Assembly (NCBI GenBank): GCA_902464595.1
Contig: CABQJX010000047.1
Coordinates: 1 to 19,266, forward strand
Source of the DNA: an uncultured Lachnoclostridium sp.
Lineage (GTDB): Bacteria; Bacillota; Clostridia; Lachnospirales; Lachnospiraceae
Length of the DNA stretch: 19,266 nt
Reading direction: 5' to 3'
A program made the position numbers and the translations under genes. Below are positions 1 to 7,299 of the stretch, in pieces; the first letter of the stretch is position 1; each line of letters begins with the position of its first letter. The notes under the pieces were generated by a model. That model worked only from the letters and a program-made list of their open reading frames with translations. It made no database searches and was not told where the DNA came from.

Positions 1-1410
1 AGGCTTTTCCCTGTGAGGGAGGCGTCCTCGGAAGAACCGTTTTTTCGCCTCGGAAAAGCTGAAGGGGATCAGAGGATAGATATAGCTCTTTCCTGCAATG
101 GTGCGGTTGAAGATGATCGCACAGGCAGAAATGATCACTCCGGCTGTAAATCCCCACAGGTTAAACAGGGAGGTGAGTACCAGGATCAGGATGCGCATGA
201 ATTTCATGGCGTATCCCAGCTCAAAGCTGGCCTGAGAATAGCTGGCAATGGTTACAAAGGCCATATAAAGCATGGTCTCACTGTTGAACCACCCGGATTT
301 TACAGCGTATTCTCCAAGGACGATACCGGCAATAACACTGAGAGGGGTGGTCAGCATGTTGGGAGTATTGACTGCTGCCAGGCGAAGTCCGTCGATGGCA
401 AATTCCAGGATCAAAAGCTGCCAGATCAGGGGGACATTTAAGGGATCCGACAGACGGATAAAGGCCAGCCAATCCGGGATCAGCTGGGGATTCTGCATGA
501 ATAAAAGCCAGGCAGGGGTCAGCAGCAGAGACAAGAGGGAGATGGTCATACGGGACAGCCTTAGGTAGGTTCCTGTAATAGGGGGGAAATAATAGTCGTC
601 CGCCTCCTCGATGATGTCGAACACAGAGGAGGGAAGGATCATGGCTGAAGGAGAGTTGTCCACCAGAATGATGATGTTTCCCTCTAATATAGAAGCAGCC
701 GCAGTGTCCGGCCGTTCCGAAAACTTAAATTTGGGAAATGGATTAAACCATTTGTGTGGAAAAATACACTCTGCCAGGCTCTCCTGATTCATCGTGAGGG
801 CATCTACCTCAAGGCGTTTGATCCGACTTTTGATCGTGTCAAGGAGTTCCTTGTCCACCCGGTTTTCCATGTAGCAGAGGGCAATGTCTGTGTGGGAGCT
901 TTCACCGGTGTTCATGATCTCCATGGTGAGTTTTGGGTCGCGTATGCGCCGGCGGATCAGGGCTGTGTTGAAGATCAGCGTCTCCACAAAACCGTCCCTG
1001 GAACCCCGCATGACCTTGTCTTTATCTGGTTCCTCCACCCCTCTGGCCGGGTAGGTGCGGCAGTCGATGGTGATACACTGATCGTAGCCGTCGATCAAAA
1101 GGCAGGATACGCCGGACAGGAGCTGGAGGATCATATCCTCATCCTGAGAGGCCAGGCCCGTCTCTCCGTAGGGCACATACCGTTTGGAAAAACCATGGGC
1201 GTCCTTTGGCATGTCTTCCGGCTTTATGGAAGAAAATGCCTGGAGAATCTTGAGCAGAGAGTCGTCCTTGGCAAATCCGTCAATAAAATACAGGCAGGCC
1301 TCCCTGCCTCCAATCTGCAGAACACGGTATACCACATCAAAATTCGTTTTTACATTCAGTTTTTGGTGAAGATATGTGATGTTATCATTTAAGTGGCTGG
1401 AAAATTGCAT
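1..1410 (-). CDS. spoVAF: SpoVAF-like spore membrane protein (GerA family), 3' end outside window
   Basis: The reading frame is open from ATG at 1410 down to base 1, 470 codons without a stop, so only the C-terminal tail is missing. The start has GAAAGGAAC about 8 bases upstream. Residues 1-270 form the soluble domain, with family signatures such as IDGFAKDD near residue 43, RGSRDGFVE, NTALIRRRIRDP, NPFPKF and SERPD. From about residue 285 there are hydrophobic stretches (LLSLLLTPAWLLF, VIAGIVLGEYAV, ILILVLTSLFNLWGF) making the GerA-type membrane half. The GSRDGF...RRRIRD run and the ITGTYLR segment resemble B. subtilis SpoVAF more than GerAA. In that species SpoVAF is encoded with the SpoVA dipicolinic-acid channel and acts in the inner spore membrane during germination. 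The other spoVA genes would lie upstream on this strand but are not seen; a lone GerA-type receptor subunit is the alternative. A forespore sigma-G promoter is expected, but I found no convincing one. Confidence 0.87.
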   Translation of the reverse strand, partial: MQFSSHLNDNITYLHQKLNVKTNFDVVYRVLQIGGREACLYFIDGFAKDDSLLKILQAFSSIKPEDMPKDAHGFSKRYVPYGETGLASQDEDMILQLLSGVSCLLIDGYDQCITIDCRTYPARGVEEPDKDKVMRGSRDGFVETLIFNTALIRRRIRDPKLTMEIMNTGESSHTDIALCYMENRVDKELLDTIKSRIKRLEVDALTMNQESLAECIFPHKWFNPFPKFKFSERPDTAAASILEGNIIILVDNSPSAMILPSSVFDIIEEADDYYFPPITGTYLRLSRMTISLLSLLLTPAWLLFMQNPQLIPDWLAFIRLSDPLNVPLIWQLLILEFAIDGLRLAAVNTPNMLTTPLSVIAGIVLGEYAVKSGWFNSETMLYMAFVTIASYSQASFELGYAMKFMRILILVLTSLFNLWGFTAGVIISACAIIFNRTIAGKSYIYPLIPFSFSEAKKRFFRGRLPHREKP

Positions 1411-1570
1411 GTTGTAGTTCCTTTCTTCTCTGAATTTAAAAATTCACAAGAATTGATAAGTCTCTTTACAATATTCCCTGATAAATTGTGATTATACAAA
1501 AAAATATCTGTACTTGAACAACGGACATTCAGTAGAAAATTATAGAAAAAATCTTTTTTGCAGAGAAAAG

Positions 1571-1586
1571 TATTCATGAATATGCA
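1571..1586 (+). promoter_or_regulatory. Arg-box-like site upstream of RNA promoter
   Basis: TATTCATGAATA at 1571-1582 is a perfect 12-base palindrome and is followed by TGCA. The 12-base word CATGAATATGCA (1575-1586) is identical to the core of the argF operator at 8464-8475 and resembles the start of the B. subtilis AhrC box (CATGAATAAAA...). It ends 9 bases before the -35 of the promoter at 1596. The role as an ArgR/AhrC site is inferred. Confidence 0.45.
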
Positions 1587-1595
1587 CAAAAACAA

Positions 1596-1624
1596 TTGAC
1601 AAATCATGGAAATAGTGTTATAGT
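1596..1624 (+). promoter_or_regulatory. Sigma-A promoter of RNA candidate
   Basis: TTGACA at 1596-1601, a 17-base spacer and TATAGT at 1619-1624 form a near-consensus vegetative promoter. The predicted transcript start is about 1631. No open frame with a ribosome binding site follows before the terminator at 1721-1758, so the product looks like a short RNA. Confidence 0.75.
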
Positions 1625-1630
1625 TGTCCC

Positions 1631-1758
1631 TGTAAGAAACACAAGGATGTATCTTACTGGTTTTTGTTTGGTATGGGGATGCCATAAAAACTAATAGTGT
1701 GACGGTTTTTGTTCGTGACCGGGAGCCGCCTTCTGTGGGGGAAGGGCGGCTCTCTTTT
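1631..1758 (+). ncRNA. Candidate structured small RNA, class not recognised
   Basis: The segment lies between a consensus promoter and an intrinsic terminator and can fold into successive hairpins. Hairpin 1 pairs GTAAGA (1632-1637) with TCTTAC (1652-1657). Hairpin 2 has an inner stem TGGTAT/ATGCCA (1669-1674 with 1679-1684, GGGG loop), extended outside by a T-run pairing with AAAAAC at 1686-1691. A third weak stem CGGT/ACCG precedes the terminator hairpin. The word GGTTTTTGTT occurs twice (1659-1668 and 1704-1713). I compared it from memory with common riboswitch classes and saw no match. It could be a free sRNA, or a leader RNA whose read-through reaches rrf2 (start at 1943). Confidence 0.5.
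1721..1758 (+). terminator. Intrinsic terminator
   Basis: GAGCCGCC at 1723-1730 pairs with GGCGGCTC at 1745-1752, extended inward by TTC/GAA with one bulged G, and is followed by a T-rich run (TCTCTTTT, 1751-1758). The orientation fits termination of the plus-strand transcript starting near 1631. Confidence 0.75.
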
Positions 1759-1830
1759 CGTATAATAGAAAATTGCTCCGCGCAGGATTGCACGGCTGCG
1801 GAAAATGCAGAAACTCAAAGAATCTGAGTA

Positions 1831-1860
1831 TTGACATTTTTCCTAGAGGAATAGTATAGT
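1831..1860 (+). promoter_or_regulatory. rrf2 promoter with operator-like palindrome in the spacer
   Basis: TTGACA at 1831-1836 and TATAGT at 1855-1860 are separated by 18 bases. Within the spacer lies the inverted repeat TTCCT-AG-AGGAA (1840-1851). Rrf2 regulators commonly bind palindromes overlapping their own promoters, so autoregulation is a reasonable inference. The predicted leader to the ATG at 1943 is about 75 bases. Confidence 0.65.
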
Positions 1861-1942
1861 AATAACAGCCAGAGCATGTACCATTGGATAGAATGGGACA
1901 GATCTGGGGATTCCTATACAATAAAAAAGGATGTGAACGCAC

Positions 1943-2377
1943 ATGCTAGTGTCGACAAAGGGAAGATATGCGCTGCGGACCATGGTGGATCTGGCCATCC
2001 ATGGAGATGGCGAGCCGGTTAAAATAAAAGATATTGCAAGCAGACAGGAAATATCCGGAAAATATTTGGAGCAGATCATCTCCATTTTATCCAGAGCCGG
2101 ATATGTGCGCAGTATACGGGGCAATCAGGGGGGATATTATCTGTCTCGTCCGGCTGCTGAGTATACGGTGGGAGATATTCTGCGGGTTACAGAGGGGAGT
2201 CTGGCTCCGGTGGACTGTTTAAATGGAAAGGAGAACTTCTGCACCAGAAAGATAGAATGTGTAACGCTGCGGCTGTGGAAGGAGCTGGATCATGCGATCC
2301 GGGGGGTAGTGGATCAGTATACCCTGGAGGATCTGGTCCAGTGGCAGAAAAATAGGAAGGATCATTATATTATCTGA
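1943..2377 (+). CDS. Rrf2/IscR-type transcriptional regulator
   Basis: A 144-residue protein of the Rrf2 family, whose usual length is 130-165. The N-terminus MLVSTKGRYALRTMVDLA and the winged-helix core (about 27-70, with the RGNQGGYYLSRP wing) are diagnostic. Three cysteines, C92, C100 and C106 (CX7CX5C), sit where IscR carries its cluster-binding cysteines. An Fe-S or redox-sensing regulator is therefore more likely than a cysteine-free CymR type, although the spacing differs from the CX5CX5C of E. coli IscR. AAAGGATG lies about 11 bases before the ATG. The gene has its own promoter with a palindrome in the spacer and is followed 19 bases later by a YitT-family gene. No iscS/iscU genes are adjacent, so the target is open. 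Confidence 0.9.
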   Translation: MLVSTKGRYALRTMVDLAIHGDGEPVKIKDIASRQEISGKYLEQIISILSRAGYVRSIRGNQGGYYLSRPAAEYTVGDILRVTEGSLAPVDCLNGKENFCTRKIECVTLRLWKELDHAIRGVVDQYTLEDLVQWQKNRKDHYII

Positions 2378-2396
2378 CAGAAAGTGGTTTAGGACA

Positions 2397-3278
2397 ATGA
2401 TGGAGTTTATAAGGAAATGGAAAAAAGATAAGCGGGTACGCCTGGGGATTACCTTGGCAGCTGTGCTCGTATCTGCTTTTGTACAGGCGTCCGCCATTCA
2501 GATGTTTGTGCGTCCTGCCGGAACCATATCTGGCGGCTTCACAGGTTTGGCTATGCTCATCGAGGAGGCAGGGAGCCTTGTGGGGCTCAGGCTTCCTATG
2601 CATATCGTGATGATCGCCCTCAACATACCAGTAGCCCTGATGTGCTGTAAAGGGATCAGCGTGCGGTTTACTGTGATGTCCCTGATTCAGGTGTTTTTCA
2701 GCAGTATCTTTCTCCAGATCCTGAATTTGGAACCTATTTTTACGGATGAGGTGCTGAACGTGATCTTTGGCGGAGTGCTGTACGGCAGCGCTATTGTCAT
2801 TGCGCTGAAAGGAAACGCCTCCACCGGAGGTACGGATTTCATAGCCCTGTTCATATCCAACCGGACAGGACGCTCCATCTGGACCTATGTATTTTTCGGA
2901 AATGCGCTGATGTACTGCATTTACGGCGCTTTGTTCGGTTGGATGCACGCTGGATATTCCATTATTTTCCAGTTTGTTTCTACCAGGATGATCTCAGCCT
3001 TCCATCACCGTTACGAGCAGGTGACCCTCCAGGCCACTACGATGAAGGGGCCGGAGGTGGTGGAGGCGTATATCGCTCATTTCCGCCATGGAATTTCCTG
3101 TGTGGAGGCCATGGGAGGGTACAGCAAGAAAAAAATGTACCTTTTAAATACGGTTATGTCCTCCTATGAGATCAATGATGCGATTCATGTGATGCGGGAG
3201 GCGGACGAGCATGTGATCATTAATATTTTGAGTACGAGACAGTTTGTAGGCGGGTTTTACCGGGCTCCTATGGAGTAG
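2397..3278 (+). CDS. YitT-family membrane protein
   Basis: A 293-residue protein with the two-part YitT architecture: several transmembrane helices in the first 200 residues (for example LGITLAAVLVSAFVQASAI near 18) and a soluble C-terminal DUF2179-type domain from about residue 210 ending in VGGFYRAP. The signatures GGFTGLAML (about 47) and STGGTDFIAL (about 142) are typical of the family. The biochemical role is unknown across the family. Two ATGs are adjacent (2397 and 2400). The ribosome site AGGA at 2391-2394 is only 2 bases from the first and 5 from the second, so 2400 may be the true start. It probably shares the rrf2 transcript. Its last 11 bases overlap the end of tcdA on the other strand. 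Confidence 0.9.
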   Translation: MMEFIRKWKKDKRVRLGITLAAVLVSAFVQASAIQMFVRPAGTISGGFTGLAMLIEEAGSLVGLRLPMHIVMIALNIPVALMCCKGISVRFTVMSLIQVFFSSIFLQILNLEPIFTDEVLNVIFGGVLYGSAIVIALKGNASTGGTDFIALFISNRTGRSIWTYVFFGNALMYCIYGALFGWMHAGYSIIFQFVSTRMISAFHHRYEQVTLQATTMKGPEVVEAYIAHFRHGISCVEAMGGYSKKKMYLLNTVMSSYEINDAIHVMREADEHVIINILSTRQFVGGFYRAPME

Positions 3279-4014
3279 GGATTTCTGCCAGATCCCGGAT
3301 CACATGTCCTGCCAGGATCAGCCCTGCCACGGGGGGAACAAAGGAAACACTGCCCGGTGTGGACCGCCTTACGCCGGCTTCCTCCCCAGAAGGCCCAGGG
3401 GTCAGAGGCTTTTCCGGAGACCAGCAGACCTTCAGATGTTGGATGCCCCTGGCCTTCAGTTCCTTTCGCATGACGCGGCAGAGAGGACATACCGATGTTT
3501 TTGAAATATCGGATACCTGAAACAGCTCCGGCCGGAGTTTATTTCCTGTTCCCATAGAAGCGATCAGGGGGATTTTGTGGGCTTGGGAATAGGAGGCTAA
3601 GGCCAGCTTGGCTGACACTGTATCGATGGCATCCAAAATATAATCCAAAGAGCGGCCGGGAGGAAGCTCTTTTTCAATGCGCTGAAACAACGATTCCAGA
3701 TTTTCCGGCAGTACAAAATCTTCCATCGTGATTACCGTGGTATGGGGGCAGATGTCCTCTATTTTTTCTTTCATAACCCTGGTTTTTTGCTGCCCCATCG
3801 TGCTGTGGAGGGCTATGCTCTGGCGGTTGATATTGGTTAGGGATACCGAATCGCTGTCGATCAGGATCAGGCATCCCACCCCGCTTCTGGCAAGAGCCTC
3901 GGCAGCATGGGAGCCTACTCCTCCTATGCCAAAGACAGCGACCGCAGAAGACCGGAGCTTTTTCATGGCCTCCGATCCAAGGAGCAGTTCGGTTCTGGAA
4001 AATTCATTTATCAT
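3268..4014 (-). CDS. tcdA: tRNA threonylcarbamoyladenosine dehydratase
   Basis: A 248-residue E1/ThiF-like enzyme of the TcdA (CsdL/YgdL) family, which uses ATP to cyclise t6A at tRNA position 37 to ct6A. GIGGVGS at residues 29-35 is the nucleotide-binding loop. DSDSVSLTNINRQ at 53-65 carries the acidic and Asn/Arg residues of adenylation. DAIDTVSAK and GTGNKLRP follow, and CPLCRVMRKELKARG near 175 is the family's C-terminal signature. TCAGGAGG lies 5 bases before the ATG. The gene faces nadE across a 177-base divergent gap containing an inverted repeat. It ends by overlapping the yitT-type gene by 11 bases with no terminator visible between them, so antisense effects are possible. Confidence 0.93.
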   Translation of the reverse strand: MINEFSRTELLLGSEAMKKLRSSAVAVFGIGGVGSHAAEALARSGVGCLILIDSDSVSLTNINRQSIALHSTMGQQKTRVMKEKIEDICPHTTVITMEDFVLPENLESLFQRIEKELPPGRSLDYILDAIDTVSAKLALASYSQAHKIPLIASMGTGNKLRPELFQVSDISKTSVCPLCRVMRKELKARGIQHLKVCWSPEKPLTPGPSGEEAGVRRSTPGSVSFVPPVAGLILAGHVIRDLAEIPTP

Positions 4015-4038
4015 AAAAACCTCCTGATTCTGATGAAT

Positions 4039-4075
4039 GGATCATTGAGTTGCTGTTGCGCTTACGCAATGATCC
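4039..4075. repeat. Inverted repeat GGATCATTG/CAATGATCC in the tcdA-nadE divergent gap
   Basis: GGATCATTG (4039-4047) and CAATGATCC (4067-4075) are perfect 9-base arms around a 19-base loop. The loop and right arm also contain the alternative stem TTGCG/CGCAA (4056-4060 with 4065-4069). A further AATGATCC occurs at 4131-4138. On the minus strand this lies in the tcdA leader, where two mutually exclusive hairpins could form. Whether it is an operator or an RNA switch cannot be told from sequence. Confidence 0.55.
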
Positions 4076-4191
4076 CGCTCATCATGATTGTATTCTATAC
4101 TTTTGTCCTGATTTGTGTTATATTATAGCAAAATGATCCTGTACGCGCCAGGATTTTTGGAAGGACGCGGCAGGGATGCGGAGGTATCGGT

Positions 4192-6165
4192 TTGAAAGAC
4201 GGATTTTTGCGTGCTGCGGCTGCTACACCCAAGGTACGGGTGGCGGATCCGGAGTACAACGGACAGCAGATGATGGATTTGATCGGACAGGGATATGACA
4301 GAGGGGTAAAGCTGATGGTATTTCCGGAGCTTTGCCTTACCGCCTATACCTGCGCAGATCTTTTTGGGCAGAGGGCCCTTATTGAAAAAACGAAAAAGGA
4401 GCTGGAAAAGATCCTTGATTTTACAAAGGGGAAGGATGTACTGGTGTTTTTTGGCCTTCCCTGGGAATGGGAGGGGAAGCTGTATAATGCAGCGGCCGCT
4501 GTTCACGGCGGGAAGCTTTTGGGGATTATTCCTAAAAAGAATCTCCCCAATTACGGTGAGTTTTACGAGGCAAGAAACTTCTGTCCCGGCAATGAGGAGC
4601 CGGTGATGGTGCAGTGGAAGGGGGAGAAGGTTCCTATGGGAACCAATCTGTTGTTCCGCTGTGCCAATATGGAAGGGCTTACGATAGCGGCGGAGATCTG
4701 TGAGGACGTGTGGGTTCCCTGTCCGCCCAGCATCCGTCATGCCCTTGCGGGAGCTACCATAGTGGTCAATTGTTCAGCCAGCGACGAGACAGCGGGAAAG
4801 GACAGCTACCGTCATAACCTGATCTGCGGTCAGTCTGCCCGTCTGGTATGCGGCTATATTTATGCAAATGCCGGAGAGGGGGAATCGACCCAGGATCTGG
4901 TATTTGGCGGACAGAATATCATTGCAGAAAACGGCCTCTGCCTGGTGGAGTCCAGAAGATTCTCTAATGAGAGCATCTGTGCGGATCTGGATCTGGAGCT
5001 GATCGGAAGTGAGCGCAGGCGTATGAATACCTTTCCGTCAGCAGAGGAGGCCCGCAGGGAGGGCAGATACCAGATCGTGGATTTTGCCTTCCGGGAGACA
5101 GGGGAAAATGCAGAGACTGGGAAAAACAGCTTTTTGCCTGTGCTTCGGTTTGTAGATCCGGCTCCTTTTGGGCCGGGAGAGGGAAGACGTAAGGGAAAAC
5201 GCTGTGAGGAAATCCTTTCGATCCAGGCCATGGGACTGAAGAAGCGTTTGGAGCATACAGGATGCCGCAATGCGGTTCTGGGACTGTCAGGCGGGCTGGA
5301 TTCGACCCTGGCGCTGCTGGTGACCGTGCGGGCCTTTGACAGTTTAAAGCTCTCCAGGTCGGGGATCCACTGCATCACCATGCCCTGCTTCGGGACAACG
5401 GACCGCACATACCAGAATGCCTGCACCCTTGCAGAAAAGGTGGGGGCAAGCCTGAGGGAGATCCCCATCCGGGAAGCAGTTACCCGCCATTTTACAGATA
5501 TTGGGCAGGATATGGACAGCCACGATGTGACTTATGAAAACAGCCAGGCCAGGGAGCGCACCCAGGTTCTTATGGATGTGGCGAATCAGGTGGGAGGAAT
5601 GGTGATCGGAACAGGAGATATGTCAGAACTGGCCTTGGGATGGGCCACCTACAATGGGGATCATATGTCCATGTATGGGGTCAACGCTTCCATCCCCAAA
5701 ACCCTGGTACGCCATTTGGTTGAATATTACAGCGAGATCTGCGGTGAGGAGGAGCTGTCTGCGGTTCTTAAAGATGTGCTTGATACGCCCGTAAGCCCGG
5801 AGCTGCTTCCTCCAAAGGAGGGGGAGATCAGCCAAAAGACAGAGGATCTGGTAGGCCCTTATGAGCTGCACGATTTTTTCCTCTATTATATCATGCGCTA
5901 TGGATTTTCTCCGGCAAAGGTATATCGTCTGGCTCTCCAGGCTTTTAAGGGCCGGTATGAGGGGGAAACCGTTTTAAAATGGCTGAAGGTTTGGTATCGG
6001 AGATTTTTCAGCCAGCAGTTTAAACGTTCCTGCCTGCCGGACGGGCCTAAGACCGGTTCCGTGGCTTTATCGCCGAGAGGGGATCTGCGGATGCCAAGCG
6101 ATGCCGTTTCCAGGCTTTGGCTGGAGGAATTGGAAGAAATTAGAACAGGAGACGGTGAAAAATGA
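4192..6165 (+). CDS. nadE: Glutamine-dependent NAD+ synthetase
   Basis: A 657-residue two-domain enzyme making NAD+ from deamido-NAD+, ATP and glutamine in the cytosol. The N-terminal nitrilase-type glutaminase domain (about 8-290) has the expected triad: E46 in FPELCLTAY, K115 in IPKKNLPNYGEFYE and C170 in AAEICEDVW. The C-terminal synthetase domain (about 330-620) has the PP-loop SGGLDS at 366-371 and the conserved GTGDMSELALGW and YGVNASIPKTLV segments. The length is normal for the glutaminase-fused form. The start codon is TTG at 4192 with GGAGG 7 bases upstream; no ATG fits the conserved N-terminus. It leads a plus-strand operon, and the next gene overlaps it as ATGA. No strong sigma-A promoter is obvious in the preceding AT-rich stretch. 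Confidence 0.95.
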   Translation: MKDGFLRAAAATPKVRVADPEYNGQQMMDLIGQGYDRGVKLMVFPELCLTAYTCADLFGQRALIEKTKKELEKILDFTKGKDVLVFFGLPWEWEGKLYNAAAAVHGGKLLGIIPKKNLPNYGEFYEARNFCPGNEEPVMVQWKGEKVPMGTNLLFRCANMEGLTIAAEICEDVWVPCPPSIRHALAGATIVVNCSASDETAGKDSYRHNLICGQSARLVCGYIYANAGEGESTQDLVFGGQNIIAENGLCLVESRRFSNESICADLDLELIGSERRRMNTFPSAEEARREGRYQIVDFAFRETGENAETGKNSFLPVLRFVDPAPFGPGEGRRKGKRCEEILSIQAMGLKKRLEHTGCRNAVLGLSGGLDSTLALLVTVRAFDSLKLSRSGIHCITMPCFGTTDRTYQNACTLAEKVGASLREIPIREAVTRHFTDIGQDMDSHDVTYENSQARERTQVLMDVANQVGGMVIGTGDMSELALGWATYNGDHMSMYGVNASIPKTLVRHLVEYYSEICGEEELSAVLKDVLDTPVSPELLPPKEGEISQKTEDLVGPYELHDFFLYYIMRYGFSPAKVYRLALQAFKGRYEGETVLKWLKVWYRRFFSQQFKRSCLPDGPKTGSVALSPRGDLRMPSDAVSRLWLEELEEIRTGDGEK

Positions 6166-6941
6166 TCAACAGCACCTCAAATAAGCAGGTAAAGCGGGTC
6201 ATAAGCCTTCGGGATAAGGCAAAGGCCAGGAGAGAGGAAAAGGCTTATATTGCCGAGGGACTCCGCATGTGCAGAGAGCTGGATCCCTCCGAGGTGGAGT
6301 GCCTTTATGTGACGGAGAAGTTTCAGGGGGAAAATAAAAGCTGGCTGGCTCCTTTTCAATGGGAGCTGGTAAGCGAAGCGGTTATGGCTGCCATGGCTGA
6401 TACCCGTACCCCCCAGGGAGTCCTTGCGGTAGCCAGGCAGAAATGCTATACTTTGGAGGAAATTTTGCAGCCAAAGGAGGGACGTCCTCTGGCCCTTATG
6501 GTGTTGGAAACCATACAGGATCCCGGCAATCTGGGAACCATTATCCGGGCTGGGGAGGGAGCAGGCATTACCGGTATCGTCATGAACCGGGATACAGCTG
6601 ATCTGTATAATCCCAAGGTGATCCGCTCCACCATGGGATCGATCCTGCGGATGCCCTTTGTCTATGTGGACGATTTGGGGGAAGCATGCCTGGGGATGAA
6701 GGAGCGGGGAGTGCGTCTTTTTGCCGCCCATCTTAAAGGAATGAATAATTATGACAGAGAGGACTATACTGAGCATGTGGGCTTTTTGATCGGCAATGAG
6801 GCGAACGGCCTCACGGAGCGGATCACCTCCCTGGCGGACTGTCTGGTAAAGATCCCTATGGAAGGAAAGGTGGAATCCTTAAATGCTGCCATCGCTGCCT
6901 CCATACTTATGTTTGAGGCAGCCAGGCAGAGGAGAAGATAG
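6162..6941 (+). CDS. TrmH/SpoU-family RNA 2'-O-ribose methyltransferase
   Basis: A 259-residue SPOUT methyltransferase that transfers methyl from S-adenosylmethionine to a ribose 2'-OH of tRNA or rRNA. The N-terminal 100 residues are the substrate-binding SpoU_sub_bind type, starting INSTSNKQVKRVISLRDKA. The three knot motifs are clear: NLGTIIRAGEG at 123-133, FLIGNEANGL at 208-217 and IPMEGKVESLNAAIA at 231-245. The start overlaps the nadE stop by four bases (ATGA), indicating translational coupling. The exact target nucleotide cannot be assigned; RlmB-like or TsnR-like relatives are both possible. Confidence 0.92.
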   Translation: MINSTSNKQVKRVISLRDKAKARREEKAYIAEGLRMCRELDPSEVECLYVTEKFQGENKSWLAPFQWELVSEAVMAAMADTRTPQGVLAVARQKCYTLEEILQPKEGRPLALMVLETIQDPGNLGTIIRAGEGAGITGIVMNRDTADLYNPKVIRSTMGSILRMPFVYVDDLGEACLGMKERGVRLFAAHLKGMNNYDREDYTEHVGFLIGNEANGLTERITSLADCLVKIPMEGKVESLNAAIAASILMFEAARQRRR

Positions 6942-6943
6942 GG

Positions 6944-7010
6944 ATAGAGATCGAAAGATAGAAATTATAGATAGAAATACAGATAGAAATACAGACAGAA
7001 GTAATAGAAA
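6944..7010 (+). repeat. Short tandem repeats (AGATAGAAATAC unit)
   Basis: Directly after the methyltransferase stop there is a purine-rich array. AGATAGAAATTAT (6956-6968) is followed by two exact 12-base units AGATAGAAATAC (6969-6980 and 6981-6992) and a degenerate fourth, AGACAGAAGTAA (6993-7004). It makes up most of the spacer between two genes of one operon. It looks like slippage-generated spacer DNA; the repeated RDRNTD translation in one frame is not convincing as a protein. Confidence 0.8.
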
Positions 7011-7047
7011 ATATTCCGGGGATAGCTCACGGAAAGGAGCGCCATTT

Positions 7048-7299
7048 ATGCTGTCAGTTTCTGGTTGGATCATAGCTTTTTTTGCTTTTTGGGGGATCGA
7101 GGCTGTTTTTGGGCCTTTTACTTCTGTGTGGTTTGCCTTTGGCGCAGCAGGAGGGTTTGCAGGCTGCCTTTTGGGCCTTCCCAAAGAAGGACAGCTGGCC
7201 CTGTTCCTTCTGTCTGCCCTATGCGCTCTGTTCCTCATCCGCCCATTGTCTTTTTTGGTTTATAGGAAAGGTGGTGGAGGCCATTCAGCTGCAGATTGA
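7048..7299 (+). CDS. NfeD-like membrane protein lacking the C-terminal domain
   Basis: An 83-residue protein. The start at 7048 is chosen because AAAGGAGC lies 7 bases upstream, whereas an upstream in-frame start at 6883 would read backwards into the methyltransferase gene and the repeats. Three hydrophobic segments (about 5-17, 26-41 and 48-67) and the pattern WFAFGAAGGFAGCLLG...LALFLLSALCALFLIRPL match the membrane half of NfeD/YbbK-type proteins. In that family the membrane part is normally followed by a soluble OB-fold; here the frame ends in RKGGGGHSAAD and no OB-fold is found in other frames. The final 26 bases overlap the next gene. It may be a genuine short form or a decayed gene. Confidence 0.6.
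   Translation: MLSVSGWIIAFFAFWGIEAVFGPFTSVWFAFGAAGGFAGCLLGLPKEGQLALFLLSALCALFLIRPLSFLVYRKGGGGHSAAD

Larger units (their letters stand above)
1411..1942. other. Long non-coding gap between divergent spoVAF and rrf2
   Basis: About 530 bases without a convincing protein gene; the short frames here lack ribosome binding sites and family resemblance. The left third (1411-1560) is very AT-rich and should hold the spoVAF promoter. The middle holds an Arg-box-like palindrome, a consensus promoter and a structured RNA candidate with a terminator. The right part (1763-1942) holds the rrf2 promoter, an operator-like palindrome and the rrf2 leader. These are listed separately. Confidence 0.7.

Noticed and set aside
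13..1392. Plus-strand frames of 142 and 212 codons in the first 1.4 kb
   Set aside because: They lie opposite the spoVAF frame, which is open throughout and matches a known family; the plus-strand products resemble nothing and lack ribosome sites.
1411..1560. Sigma-G promoter for spoVAF (TGTATA and GAATATT on the minus strand)
   Set aside because: The spacing and -10 match the consensus poorly, and the region is so AT-rich that such matches are expected by chance.
6944..7010. CRISPR array
   Set aside because: The units are contiguous 12-mers without unique spacers; the same holds for 9899-9957 and 14454-14503.
6883..7047. N-terminal extension of the NfeD-like protein containing RDRNTD repeats
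   Set aside because: It reads through the end of the methyltransferase gene and a DNA tandem repeat in another frame; AAAGGAGC supports ATG 7048.
7082..7273. N-terminal extension of the patatin protein from ATG 7082
   Set aside because: The extra residues are the NfeD-like gene read in another frame, and a GTG with AGGAAAG upstream fits the family start.
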